Source: DASQWC01 sp035640475
Lineage (GTDB): Bacteria > Actinomycetota > JAICYB01
Direction: 5' to 3'
Length of the DNA: 39,759 bases
NCBI GenBank assembly: GCA_035640475.1
Contig: DASQWC010000063.1
Span: forward strand, 1-39,759
The translations under genes were made by a program, and so were the position numbers. Shown piece after piece: positions 8,574 to 15,205 of this stretch; the first letter of the stretch is position 1, and the number at the start of each line of letters is the position of its first letter. The notes under the pieces are model-generated. The model made no database searches. It was not told where the DNA came from and saw only the letters and a program-made list of their open reading frames with translations.

Positions 8574-9286
8574 TCGCCGATATCGCGCAGTGGTTCACGG
8601 ATGCCGCGCACTGGCGCGGGACGGGCGGCGTCCCGCACCGGATGCTGGAGCACGCCGAGCTCTCGGCTCTTGCGATCGGTTGTGCGGCCTTGGTGGCGAT
8701 CCCGCTCGGCGCGCTGCTCGGACATTCACGGCGCGGCGGTTTTCTCGCCGTCGGCGTCGTGAACATCGGGCGCGCGATCCCTTCCTTCGCGATCGTTGCC
8801 GTCGCGCTCCCGATCTCCCTACGACTCGGCCTCGGCTACGGCTTCTGGCCGACCTGGCTCGCGGTGTTCTTGCTCGCCTTGCCGCCGATGTTCACGAACG
8901 CGTTCACGGCTGTGCGCGGCGTCGACGACGCCGTCGTCGACGCCGCGCGCGGGATGGGGATGAGCGGCGGCGAGGTTCTCCGGGGCGTCGAGCTTCCGCT
9001 CGCCGCCCCGGTGATCCTCGCCGCCACCCGCGTCGCCGCCGTCCAAGTCGTCGCGACGGCGCCGCTCGGCGCCGTCATCGGCTGGGGCGGACTCGGCCGC
9101 TTCATCATCGACGGCCTGGCGCAATTCGACATACCGCAGGTCTTCGCCGGCGCCCTCCTCGTGGCGCTGCTCGCCATCGCGACCGATGCGGCCTTCGGCC
9201 TCGCGCAGCGTGTGGTGTTGCCGTCGGGCGTGCAGCGGCTCACCCGCGTGGAGGCAACCGAGACGTTCGTGGGTACAGGGGTCTGA
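8570..9286 (+). CDS. opuCD: Osmoprotectant ABC transporter permease 2
   Basis: 238 aa. This second permease has an N-terminal extension of about 25 residues before the first membrane helix. The EAA loop (VVDAARGMGMSGGEVLRGVE) and the GRAIPSFAIVAVALP segment match the OpuCB/OpuCD fold. GTG 8570 is fixed by the GTGA overlap with the preceding gene. The binding-protein gene begins 32 bases downstream with its own ribosome-binding site. Confidence 0.87.
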   Translation: MIADIAQWFTDAAHWRGTGGVPHRMLEHAELSALAIGCAALVAIPLGALLGHSRRGGFLAVGVVNIGRAIPSFAIVAVALPISLRLGLGYGFWPTWLAVFLLALPPMFTNAFTAVRGVDDAVVDAARGMGMSGGEVLRGVELPLAAPVILAATRVAAVQVVATAPLGAVIGWGGLGRFIIDGLAQFDIPQVFAGALLVALLAIATDAAFGLAQRVVLPSGVQRLTRVEATETFVGTGV

Positions 9287-9318
9287 TAGCGTCGCTGCGC
9301 CGATCACGGGAGGACGTC

Positions 9319-10242
9319 ATGCGCAAGAGCCGGCTGCTGGTCATCGTCTCGATCGTCGTGCTGCTCTTCGGGAATGCGTGCGCGCAAGACGAAGGTGTTG
9401 AAGCGGGCGCGAAGGAGGGTCCCAAGATCACCGTCGGCTCCGCGAACTTCCCGGAGTCGGTGATTCTGGCGGAGATCTACGCGCAGGCGCTGGAAGCAGA
9501 GGGCTACGACGTGTCGACGAAGCTCAACATCGGCGCGCGCGAGGTGTACTTCCCGGCCCTCGAACGAGGTGATATCGACGTGCTGCCCGAGTACATCGGC
9601 TCTCTCGTTTCGTTCATGACCGAGCAGAAGGTGACCGCATCCCCCGACTCGGCGAAGGCCTACGAACAGCTGACGACGGAACTGGACAAGAAGGAAGGTC
9701 TCGAGGCGCTCGAGTACGCAGAAGCGCAGGACAAGGACGGCATCGTCGCCAACAAGCAGACAGCCGACGAGCACAACTTGAAGAAGGTCAGCGACCTCAA
9801 GCCCATCGCGTCACAACTCGTGATGGGTGGCCCGCCCGAGTGTCCGACGCGGCAAGCGTGCCTGAAGGGTCTGAAGGAGGTCTACGGAATCGAGCTGAAG
9901 GAGTTCAAGCCGCTTGACGTCGGCGGACCGCAGACCGTTACCTTGCTGAAGAGCAACGAGATCCAGCTCGCGAACCTGTTCACGACCGACTCCCGCATCG
10001 CCGCCAACGGCTTCGTCCTCCTCGACGACGACAAAGGCATCGCGGGGGCCGAGAACGTGCTGCCGATCGTCAGAAGCGAGCTGACGGAGGCATACGGTGC
10101 GGAGTTCTCCGACCTGTTGAACTCGGTGACCGCCAAGCTCACGACGGCGGGGCTCACCGAGCTGAACAAGCAGGTCGACGTCGACAAAGACGACCCGGAC
10201 GCCGTCGCCGAAGGCTGGTTGCAGGAGAACGGCTTCCTGTAG
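9319..10242 (+). CDS. opuCC: Osmoprotectant ABC transporter substrate-binding lipoprotein
   Basis: 307 aa OpuAC-type binding protein. An N-terminal signal peptide (MRKSRLLVIVSIVVLLFGNAC) ends in a lipobox-like GNAC, so the mature protein is probably lipid-anchored outside the membrane. The mature part starts with the family hallmark ITVGSANFPESVILAEIYAQ and contains ERGDIDVLPEYIG. ATG 9319 has GGGAGG 5 bases upstream. The intrinsic terminator overlapping its stop shows it is the last gene of the operon. Whether it binds glycine betaine, carnitine, choline or another quaternary amine cannot be said. Confidence 0.87.
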   Translation: MRKSRLLVIVSIVVLLFGNACAQDEGVEAGAKEGPKITVGSANFPESVILAEIYAQALEAEGYDVSTKLNIGAREVYFPALERGDIDVLPEYIGSLVSFMTEQKVTASPDSAKAYEQLTTELDKKEGLEALEYAEAQDKDGIVANKQTADEHNLKKVSDLKPIASQLVMGGPPECPTRQACLKGLKEVYGIELKEFKPLDVGGPQTVTLLKSNEIQLANLFTTDSRIAANGFVLLDDDKGIAGAENVLPIVRSELTEAYGAEFSDLLNSVTAKLTTAGLTELNKQVDVDKDDPDAVAEGWLQENGFL

Positions 10243-10267
10243 AGGGTCTTCGTTATAGACTCTTTTT
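10241..10267 (+). terminator. Intrinsic terminator of the osmoprotectant operon
   Basis: AGAGGGTCT (10241-10249), a 7-base loop, then AGACTCTTT form a 9-bp stem (two G-T pairs) running into a T-run. It begins within the stop codon of the binding-protein gene. Confidence 0.65.
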
Positions 10268-10351
10268 CGAGTGCGCCGCCCCAGGCGTTCCGCTCCAGGG
10301 GCGAGACGCGCGGGGGCGTTGCGCTCTTTATTAGCTACTGGAGGCTCGTTC

Positions 10352-10819
10352 ATGGCTCGACGACGACGTCCGCCTCGTCCGGGCGGACGGCCGCGCGGAA
10401 AGCGCCGCCGGCCCAGGCGGCGTCCGCCGACGCCTGCGCCCGTCGTGCCGAACACGCCCGTTGCCCAGCTCGAGGAAGAGACGCGCAAAGAGGTGGCGCG
10501 TCTGATGAAGGCGCTGCTCAGCGAGGGTGGGTTCATCGAGGAAGAACGAACGCTCGCTCGCATCGTGGAACAGCATCCCGAGCACGCCGGCGCATTCATG
10601 GACGCCGAGAAGCATTTCAGCTCCGGTGATCAGGACAGCCCGTTCGTCCACATCGGCCTGCACCTGATCGTGGAGCGCGGGGTCGTCAGCCGCGATCAGG
10701 AGATGTCCCGGCAAGCCAGCGACAAGTCCTGGCACGATGCCGTGCACGAGCGCGCGGACGCCGTCGCGAAGGAGCTGTTTGCTCAGTCCGACGCAGCGCT
10801 GTCCGAAGAGGCCAGCTAG
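10352..10819 (+). CDS. DUF1841 family protein
   Basis: 155 aa. A very basic, Arg/Pro-rich N-terminus (about residues 1-35; MARRRRPPRPGGRPRGKRRR) precedes a helical domain with the segment DSPFVHIGLHLIVERGVVSR. That segment matches the DUF1841 pattern 'NPFxHxxLHLAxxEQxxxD'. Function of the family is not known. The basic arm could bind nucleic acid (inference). ATG 10352 has GGAGG 8 bases upstream. Its stop shares CTAG with the stop of the convergent DUF427 gene. Confidence 0.72.
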   Translation: MARRRRPPRPGGRPRGKRRRPRRRPPTPAPVVPNTPVAQLEEETRKEVARLMKALLSEGGFIEEERTLARIVEQHPEHAGAFMDAEKHFSSGDQDSPFVHIGLHLIVERGVVSRDQEMSRQASDKSWHDAVHERADAVAKELFAQSDAALSEEAS

Positions 10820-11166
10820 CCGGACGCGTCGATCTCGACGCGCTCGTTGTAGAAGCAGAGCATCCCGGCGATCTCTGTGGCGTCCGGAATGGGATCCGGA
10901 TAGCTCCACACGAGATCGGGGAGCAGCTCGTCGCCGACACGCACCGACCAGTACGAGGCGGTTCCTTTGAACGGGCACACGGTGTGCTTCGAGGTCGGCG
11001 TGAGCAGCTCCATCCGAACATCCGCTTCCGGAATGTAGTAGCGCGGCGGAAGCCGTCCCTCACGAAGAACAAGCGCGTGTTTCGTCTCTGCAAGAACTAC
11101 ACCTTTGTAAGACACCGTCACTACCTGCGTCGACGGAACGATCTCGATTGCGTGCGCGTGAGTCAC
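10816..11166 (-). CDS. DUF427 domain protein
   Basis: 116 aa, single domain. The patterns YYIPEADVRMELL, CPFKGTASYWSV and AGMLCFYNERVEI are those of the DUF427 family, compact beta-rich cytoplasmic proteins of unknown role. The region upstream of and inside the 5' end holds three TACA-N4-TGTA palindromes (11098, 11178 and 11195), so the gene is probably controlled by a dimeric repressor. The start codon is at 11166, only 11 bases from the second palindrome. Confidence 0.8.
   Translation of the reverse strand: MTHAHAIEIVPSTQVVTVSYKGVVLAETKHALVLREGRLPPRYYIPEADVRMELLTPTSKHTVCPFKGTASYWSVRVGDELLPDLVWSYPDPIPDATEIAGMLCFYNERVEIDASG
11098..11109. promoter_or_regulatory. TACA-N4-TGTA palindrome, site A (inside the DUF427 gene)
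   Basis: TACACCTTTGTA. The surrounding 22 bases (11092-11113) match 11189-11210 at 20 of 22 positions, although this copy lies in coding sequence. Possible auxiliary operator. Confidence 0.4.
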
Positions 11167-11177
11167 GTAGGTGAGAC

Positions 11178-11206
11178 TACACCTGTGTAAGAACTACAGC
11201 GTTGTA
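11178..11206. promoter_or_regulatory. Tandem TACA-N4-TGTA operators, sites B and C
   Basis: TACACCTGTGTA (11178-11189, arms of 5 bp) and TACAGCGTTGTA (11195-11206) lie 17 bases apart, each preceded by AC and followed by AGA. They sit in the divergent region between the DUF427 gene and the Excalibur gene, just upstream of a candidate promoter. The arrangement fits cooperative binding of a dimeric repressor. The regulator is not identifiable here. Confidence 0.55.
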
Positions 11207-11211
11207 AGACT

Positions 11212-11240
11212 TTGTTCACGTTTGAGGTGTTCTGTACACT
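11212..11240 (+). promoter_or_regulatory. Candidate promoter of the Excalibur gene
   Basis: TTGTTC (11212-11217), a 17-base spacer and TACACT (11235-11240) form a weak sigma-70-like promoter directly downstream of the tandem operators. Confidence 0.3.
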
Positions 11241-11273
11241 CAGGATCCCATCGGTTAATAGGGGATAAAAACC

Positions 11274-12032
11274 TTGGGCGTCTTGATGCGGCGGGCTCTC
11301 GTTGGTATCGCAGGGACGGCAATCGTCGTCCTGGCTGCGACGCTGCCGAGCTGGGCGCAAACACCAACCGGACGCAAAGACTGTTCCGACTTCGCCACCC
11401 AACCAGAAGCGCAAGCGTTCTTCGAGCAGAACGGCGGACCGACGAACGATCCGTTCAACCTCGACGTCGACAACGACGGCAGAGCATGCGAAGGCCTTCC
11501 CGGCGGTACCGCGGGCACTCCGGGTGTGACGGCTTCGCCCGGTGCGACGGCGGTTCCGACCGCAACACCGGGCACTGCGCTGCCGCAAAACGGTGCACCG
11601 ACGGCCGCGATCGCATTGTCGGGACTTACTTGTCTCGAGGCGGGCTACGGACTCACGCTCGCCGCCCGGCGCATGGGCGTGCGGCGCCGCGCGCTTCCGC
11701 TCTTCCTCATGCGCAAATTGCTGCGAGCAGTCGACGAAGGCGAGTCGGAAGTGCCGATCATGGAAGACGTCTTTCTTGTGCGTCGTCCGCGCCAGGTGCA
11801 GGAAGTGCCCGTCAATGCACCTCAACCGGAGCCGATCGTGTTCGACGATCGGCCGTTGATCGTTGTTGTCGACTCCGCGGCGCAGGCGGTGGTAGAGGAA
11901 GCACCGTCTGTGCCGACGGAGATGGATGTGATGATCAACGGCGAAGCGAAGCACGATACGCACGCGGTTCTTGCGTGGACCGAATGGCCGTACTTCACAT
12001 CGTCGCCCGAGAGCGACGCGCAGCGCGCTTAG
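11274..12032 (+). CDS. Exported Excalibur-domain protein with internal LPQNG-TM-basic segment
   Basis: 252 aa. A signal peptide (about 1-29, ending PSWAQ) is followed by an Excalibur calcium-binding domain (about 33-74; KDCSDF ... DVDNDGRACEG). A Pro/Ala/Thr/Gly linker leads to LPQNG (103-107), a hydrophobic stretch (108-131) and RRMGVRRR (132-139). That order mimics an LPxTG cell-wall sorting signal with Thr replaced by Asn. The chain does not end there: about 113 more residues follow, rich in acidic and Pro/Val segments, presumably cytoplasmic. The start could be TTG 11274 (GGGG 9 bases upstream) or ATG 11286. Function unknown. Confidence 0.72.
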   Translation: MGVLMRRALVGIAGTAIVVLAATLPSWAQTPTGRKDCSDFATQPEAQAFFEQNGGPTNDPFNLDVDNDGRACEGLPGGTAGTPGVTASPGATAVPTATPGTALPQNGAPTAAIALSGLTCLEAGYGLTLAARRMGVRRRALPLFLMRKLLRAVDEGESEVPIMEDVFLVRRPRQVQEVPVNAPQPEPIVFDDRPLIVVVDSAAQAVVEEAPSVPTEMDVMINGEAKHDTHAVLAWTEWPYFTSSPESDAQRA

Positions 12033-12628
12033 CCGCGCCGCTCCCAATTCGGGTCGCGTCCGATCATCCCGAGCAATCGGTGCTGCAGCGGCGCGTCGGC
12101 GGAAACCCTCACCTCGGGACCGAACACTTCGACGCCCGGCCCGAAGGCGCCGGGCGTCCGAAGCTTCTCCATGAATTCGGCCGGAATCGACGACGTCGAC
12201 GCCCACAGGCGTTCGACGTCGTCCGCATCAATCGTGTCGTCCTGACCAGTCGCCTTCGCGAGGTCCCAGCCGTGAAGCACTAAGTCGTCGCTCACAACTT
12301 GGTCGATGTGCTGCGCGGTCGTCATTCGTCCGCTCGGCGTATCGCTTTCCATCGACGCAGTCGAGGGATCGTCGAGGAGCGCCTCGACGTCGGCCCGTGC
12401 CGCGCGGAGTGCAGCGAGCGGATCGTCGTCGACCGAGGGTGCCGCGCTGAGCTCGCGGCCAAGCGGCCGCAGCATCACCGCGTGCATGTCGACGATGTGC
12501 TGGACGACGTCGCGTGCCGTCCACTTCTCGCATGGCGACCGGTTGGACCATTGCTCGGGCCGGACGGCGGCGACCTTCTGCTCGAAGGCAGCGGCGTGCC
12601 TGCGGTATCGCTCGGCGATCTCGCTCAC
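12029..12628 (-). CDS. TIGR03086/mycothiol-dependent maleylpyruvate isomerase-like (DinB fold) protein
   Basis: 199 aa, DinB-like four-helix metalloprotein. SPCEKWTARDVVQHIVDMH with H44, later H107 and H119 (DLVLHGWDLA), are in the places where the family binds its divalent metal. In actinobacteria such proteins are thiol (mycothiol)-dependent enzymes or proteins of unknown substrate. The only plausible start is GTG 12628, four bases after the tRNA-Arg gene on the same strand. The sole Shine-Dalgarno-like run (GGGGG) is in the tRNA acceptor stem. Its stop shares TTAG with the convergent Excalibur gene. Confidence 0.78.
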   Translation of the reverse strand: MSEIAERYRRHAAAFEQKVAAVRPEQWSNRSPCEKWTARDVVQHIVDMHAVMLRPLGRELSAAPSVDDDPLAALRAARADVEALLDDPSTASMESDTPSGRMTTAQHIDQVVSDDLVLHGWDLAKATGQDDTIDADDVERLWASTSSIPAEFMEKLRTPGAFGPGVEVFGPEVRVSADAPLQHRLLGMIGRDPNWERRG

Positions 12629-12632
12629 GATG

Positions 12633-12705
12633 CGCCCCCGGGAGGACTCGAACCTCCGACACCCGGTTTAGGAAACCGGTGCTCTATCCCCTGAGCTACG
12701 GGGGC
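12633..12705 (-). tRNA. tRNA-Arg (anticodon CCU)
   Basis: A full 73-base cloverleaf on the minus strand. The acceptor is GCCCCCG/CGGGGGC, the D stem GCTC/GAGC, and the anticodon arm CCGGT-TTCCTAA-ACCGG with anticodon CCT. The variable loop is GTGTC, the T arm GGAGG-TTCGAGT-CCTCC, and the discriminator G. CCA is not encoded. The next gene starts four bases after its 3' end. Confidence 0.96.
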
Positions 12706-12716
12706 ATGTAGAAAAT

Positions 12717-12728
12717 CCGGTAGAAAAC
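12717..12728 (+). repeat. 12-bp inverted repeat, left copy
   Basis: CCGGTAGAAAAC, the exact reverse complement of 13865-13876. A further GTAGAAAA lies 12 bases to its left (12708-12715). Together the copies bracket the gene-free stretch and the K+ channel gene. Confidence 0.45.
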
Positions 12729-12729
12729 T

Positions 12730-12799
12730 CCTCCGCGCCTCCACATGCGCCTTTCCGGGATCGAACCTATCCGACCTGACCGCTAGGCACGCGCGGAGG
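12730..12799 (-). other. Structured tRNA-like intergenic element
   Basis: CCTCCGCGC (12730-12738) and GCGCGGAGG (12791-12799) are perfect 9-bp arms. On the minus strand, GTGCCT/AGGCGC forms a second 6-bp stem inside, and GGAT-AGGTTCG-ATCC resembles a T arm. TAGCGGTCAGG resembles a D arm, but there is no anticodon arm. On the minus strand the outer stem is followed by AGTTTTCT. It could be a decayed tRNA, a small structured RNA, or a terminator-like element in front of tRNA-Arg. Confidence 0.4.
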
Positions 12800-12813
12800 C
12801 CATGGACCTAAGG

Positions 12814-12832
12814 CGCGGGTTCGAGGCCCGCG
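12814..12832 (+). other. T-arm-like hairpin (possible tRNA fragment)
   Basis: C-GCGGG-TTCGAGG-CCCGC-G is a perfect T-stem/T-loop on the plus strand. No anticodon arm or pairing 5' acceptor lies upstream, so it is at most a tRNA remnant, such as the trace of a past integration. Confidence 0.3.
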
Positions 12833-13249
12833 GCACGCTTCTGAAGGGCAGTTCCAGTTGGGGAAATCGTTGGTGCCGGAGATTTTCCGTTTGGCCCTTG
12901 GCCTGCCACGCGTTCGGCAACAACATTGTCCCTCCTACCGCCAATCATGGATGCGTGAACATTCAGTTAGTCGTAGCGCTGTTGCGTAGGTTGGCGGCCG
13001 AATCGTCGCCGTCGTAGTCATGGCAGGGACGTCGAGCGCGGTCGGTTTCTCGGCGCAGACCGGAGGTCGCGGTCGCCAGCCAAATCCCTACGTCGAGCGT
13101 CGGACGGTGTACGACCTTTCGTGCGAGTCCAAGAACCTGTCGACGGGCGCGTACCTTGCACTGTTTCACTTGTCGACAACCGGACCGCTCGTCCTCCGCC
13201 TACCGTCGACGATGTTCTCGACACACCCCACGTAGGAGGTCGTCCGTCC

Positions 13250-13783
13250 ATGAGTGGGCGCTCATCCGGAAAATGCTCATCCGGGATGAGGACATTGGTT
13301 GCGGCCGGTCTCTTTGTCGCCTCGTGTCCATGGATACTTCTCGCGGTCAACCGAGGAGTCGGCACGCCGACAACTACTTACACGGTGGCGGCCTTCTTCA
13401 TCGGAACGTCGCTGTGGAGCATCGGACTGCTAATCCTGCGTCCGGCGTGGGAAGGAGTTCACCCGGTGCACGGCGTACGTGTCCGAACGTGGGCCGTTGG
13501 CGGCCTACTGTCGGCGGCGAGCAGCATTCTCGGTTCCTTCGCGCTTGTCTATTGGCACCTGTCCGTGCGCGATTCGCGTTGCTTCGTCGAGTCGCTCAGC
13601 AAAGTGGACGCGATCTACTTCACCCTGACGACGTTCTCGACTACAGGGTTCGGAGACATCTTTCCTCAGACTGCCGTGTGCCGCGCGGTTGTCTCAGCAC
13701 AGATGATCGTGGGGATCGTCTTGGTCACCGTGGTCGCCGCGGTCGCGATCGCGCGGCTGACCAGTTCCGCTCCGCGTAGGTGA
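13250..13783 (+). CDS. Small pore-loop potassium channel (Ion_trans_2 type)
   Basis: 177 aa. About four hydrophobic segments are seen (roughly 14-35, 45-63, 82-104, 140-168). The pore helix plus selectivity filter (FTLTTFSTTGFGDIFP, about 119-134) lies before the last one. TTGFGD corresponds to the TVGYGD filter of K+ channels. There is no C-terminal RCK or cyclic-nucleotide domain, so gating input is unclear. ATG 13250 has GGAGG 10 bases upstream; the frame is open further up but without family resemblance. It stands alone between a gene-free stretch and an inverted repeat, and may have been acquired. Confidence 0.8.
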   Translation: MSGRSSGKCSSGMRTLVAAGLFVASCPWILLAVNRGVGTPTTTYTVAAFFIGTSLWSIGLLILRPAWEGVHPVHGVRVRTWAVGGLLSAASSILGSFALVYWHLSVRDSRCFVESLSKVDAIYFTLTTFSTTGFGDIFPQTAVCRAVVSAQMIVGIVLVTVVAAVAIARLTSSAPRR

Positions 13784-13864
13784 GTGAGTCTCGAGAGGGC
13801 CGCCCGAAATCAGCCCGTTCGCGTTTCGACCCGGAGATGGATCCTCGCTACCTGCGAGATCGAG

Positions 13865-13876
13865 GTTTTCTACCGG
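13865..13876 (-). repeat. 12-bp inverted repeat, right copy
   Basis: GTTTTCTACCGG, the reverse complement of 12717-12728. It lies between the K+ channel gene and the VOC gene. The 128-base gap (13784-13911) holds nothing else that I recognise. Confidence 0.45.
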
Positions 13877-13911
13877 CCCACGGGGGCGTCCGAGCCGCAT
13901 TTTACGAGCCC

Positions 13912-14319
13912 TTACGCCCGGCGCTCTTGCAACAGCCACGTATTGCCGTCCGGATCCCCGAACGAAGCGAACGAGCCGTAGTCCTCGCGGTTTGGGTGCA
14001 AACCCGGCGTTTGGCCGTCCGGGCCGAAATGAAACGGCTCGCTCACGTCGACACCGCGTGCGACGAGCTCGGAACGAACCTTCTCGATGTCGGTCACGAC
14101 GAGGTGCGTCCCGCGGGCCGAGCCGGGCCGAGCGTCGCTGATGCCCTTGCCGAACGTCACCGAGCACGCTGAGCCCGGGGGCGTCGTCTGTACGACGCGG
14201 AACGACTCGTTGGGCTGATGGTCGACGTCGAGGTTGAAGCCCATCTTCTCGACGTAGAACTCCTTCGCGCGGTCGACGTCGGCGACCGGCATGATGACGA
14301 CTTCGAGCTGCATGTCCAC
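13912..14319 (-). CDS. VOC (glyoxalase/bleomycin resistance fold) family protein
   Basis: 135 aa, one pair of beta-alpha-beta3 modules. VIMPVADVDRAKEFYVEKMGF opens the first module; THLVVTDIEKVRSELVARGV and FGDPDGNTWLLQERR close the second. This is the usual layout of metal-dependent VOC enzymes; the substrate is unknown. I chose GTG 14319 because GGAGG lies 7 bases upstream. ATG 14313 is the alternative and would begin MQLEVVIMPV. The gene is divergent from the SDR gene across an 87-base gap. Confidence 0.85.
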   Translation of the reverse strand: MDMQLEVVIMPVADVDRAKEFYVEKMGFNLDVDHQPNESFRVVQTTPPGSACSVTFGKGISDARPGSARGTHLVVTDIEKVRSELVARGVDVSEPFHFGPDGQTPGLHPNREDYGSFASFGDPDGNTWLLQERRA

Positions 14320-14388
14320 GGCGCAACCTCCCTGCTCTCGAGAGATAGACGTGCCGATGTGAATGAACTCATCGCTTCTCCATTTCTC

Positions 14389-14394
14389 CATACT
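14389..14394 (+). promoter_or_regulatory. Candidate -10 element of the SDR gene
   Basis: CATACT lies 12 bases before ATG 14407. The gene has no Shine-Dalgarno, so a very short or absent leader is plausible. No good -35 is seen. Confidence 0.25.
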
Positions 14395-14406
14395 TGTGGC
14401 CTACCC

Positions 14407-15183
14407 ATGGATCTCGGAATCGAAGGAAAAGTCGCGCTCGTCACCGGCTCGACGTCGGGCCTCGGGCTTGCATCGGCGAAGGCCCTCGCCGCCGAGGGTG
14501 CATCGGTCGTCGTCTGCGGACGACGTGGTGATCTCGCCTCCGAACAGGCGTCGGCGCTTCCCAAGGCGATCGGAGTTCAGGCCGACCTGACCGACCCGGC
14601 CGCGCCGCAGCGTCTCGTCGACGCGACCATCGAGGCGTTCGGCCGCATCGACATCCTCGTCGGTTCCACCGGCGGTCCGACCCCGGGCCCGGCTCTCGGA
14701 ACTGATGCCGACGCCTACGACGGCGCGCTCGACCTCCTCGTCAAGCCGATGGTCCGCCTCGCCCACCTCGTGGTTCCCGGGATGCAGCGCAACGGCTGGG
14801 GGCGACTCGTGTTCGTCACGTCCTCGGTCGTCCGGGAGCCGGTTCCGATCCTCGTTCTGTCGAATTCGGTCCGAATGGCCGTCCACGGATTCGCAAAGAC
14901 GCTCGCCAAGCAGATTGCGAGCGACGGCATCACAGTCAACTGCGTCATGCCGGGAAATGTGAGGACCGACCGCACGCTGTCCCTCGCGGAGGCCGCCGCA
15001 GCCGCGTCGGGCCGTTCGGTCGACGACGTGCTGGCAGAGACGGCCCGCCACATTCCGGCCGGGCGTTCCGGCGACCCGGCGGAGTTCGGAGCCGTCGTCG
15101 CGTTTCTGTGCTCCGAGCAGGCCGCTTACGTCAACGGCGCCTCGATCCCAGTCGACGGCGCCGCACTTTCGAGTCATTGGTGA
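14407..15183 (+). CDS. Short-chain dehydrogenase/reductase lacking the YxxxK pair
   Basis: 258 aa Rossmann protein. The cofactor motif TGSTSGLG is at about 14-21, followed by VCGRR, suggesting NADP. The acidic turn is QADLTD, and the catalytic-serine strand is LVFVTSSVVREPVP. Where SDRs have YxxxK the sequence reads LSNSVR, with Leu or Ser for Tyr and Arg for Lys. The segment HGFAKTLAKQIASDGITVN that follows is normal, so the alignment is firm. The end (AAYVNGASIPVDGA) is also typical. A subgroup of SDRs shares this 'LSN..R' variant; whether it is active is unclear. It starts at ATG 14407 without a Shine-Dalgarno. Confidence 0.85.
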   Translation: MDLGIEGKVALVTGSTSGLGLASAKALAAEGASVVVCGRRGDLASEQASALPKAIGVQADLTDPAAPQRLVDATIEAFGRIDILVGSTGGPTPGPALGTDADAYDGALDLLVKPMVRLAHLVVPGMQRNGWGRLVFVTSSVVREPVPILVLSNSVRMAVHGFAKTLAKQIASDGITVNCVMPGNVRTDRTLSLAEAAAAASGRSVDDVLAETARHIPAGRSGDPAEFGAVVAFLCSEQAAYVNGASIPVDGAALSSHW

Positions 15184-15205
15184 CCGCGCCCCGTAGCATG
15201 GATCA

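Larger units (their letters stand above)
12706..13249. other. 544-base stretch without a recognisable gene
   Basis: The left part holds three GTAGAAAA-type boxes and two tRNA-like hairpin elements (entered separately). Between about 12840 and 13249 I see no convincing reading frame on either strand; short open frames have no family resemblance and poor starts. Base composition looks less biased than in neighbouring genes. The promoter of tRNA-Arg (minus) and of the K+ channel gene (plus) must lie here, but none stands out. Confidence 0.6.

Noticed and set aside
12801..12840. A complete plus-strand tRNA ending in the T-arm at 12814-12832
   Set aside because: No pairing 5' acceptor or anticodon arm could be placed upstream; only the T-arm is convincing.
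13000..13220. Several GTCGAC/TGTCGACA palindromes as regulatory sites
   Set aside because: Spacing is irregular and short GC-rich palindromes are expected in this composition.
13018..13365. Minus-strand open frame of about 115 codons across the gene-poor stretch
   Set aside because: No start signal, no recognisable motif, and it overlaps the well-supported K+ channel start.
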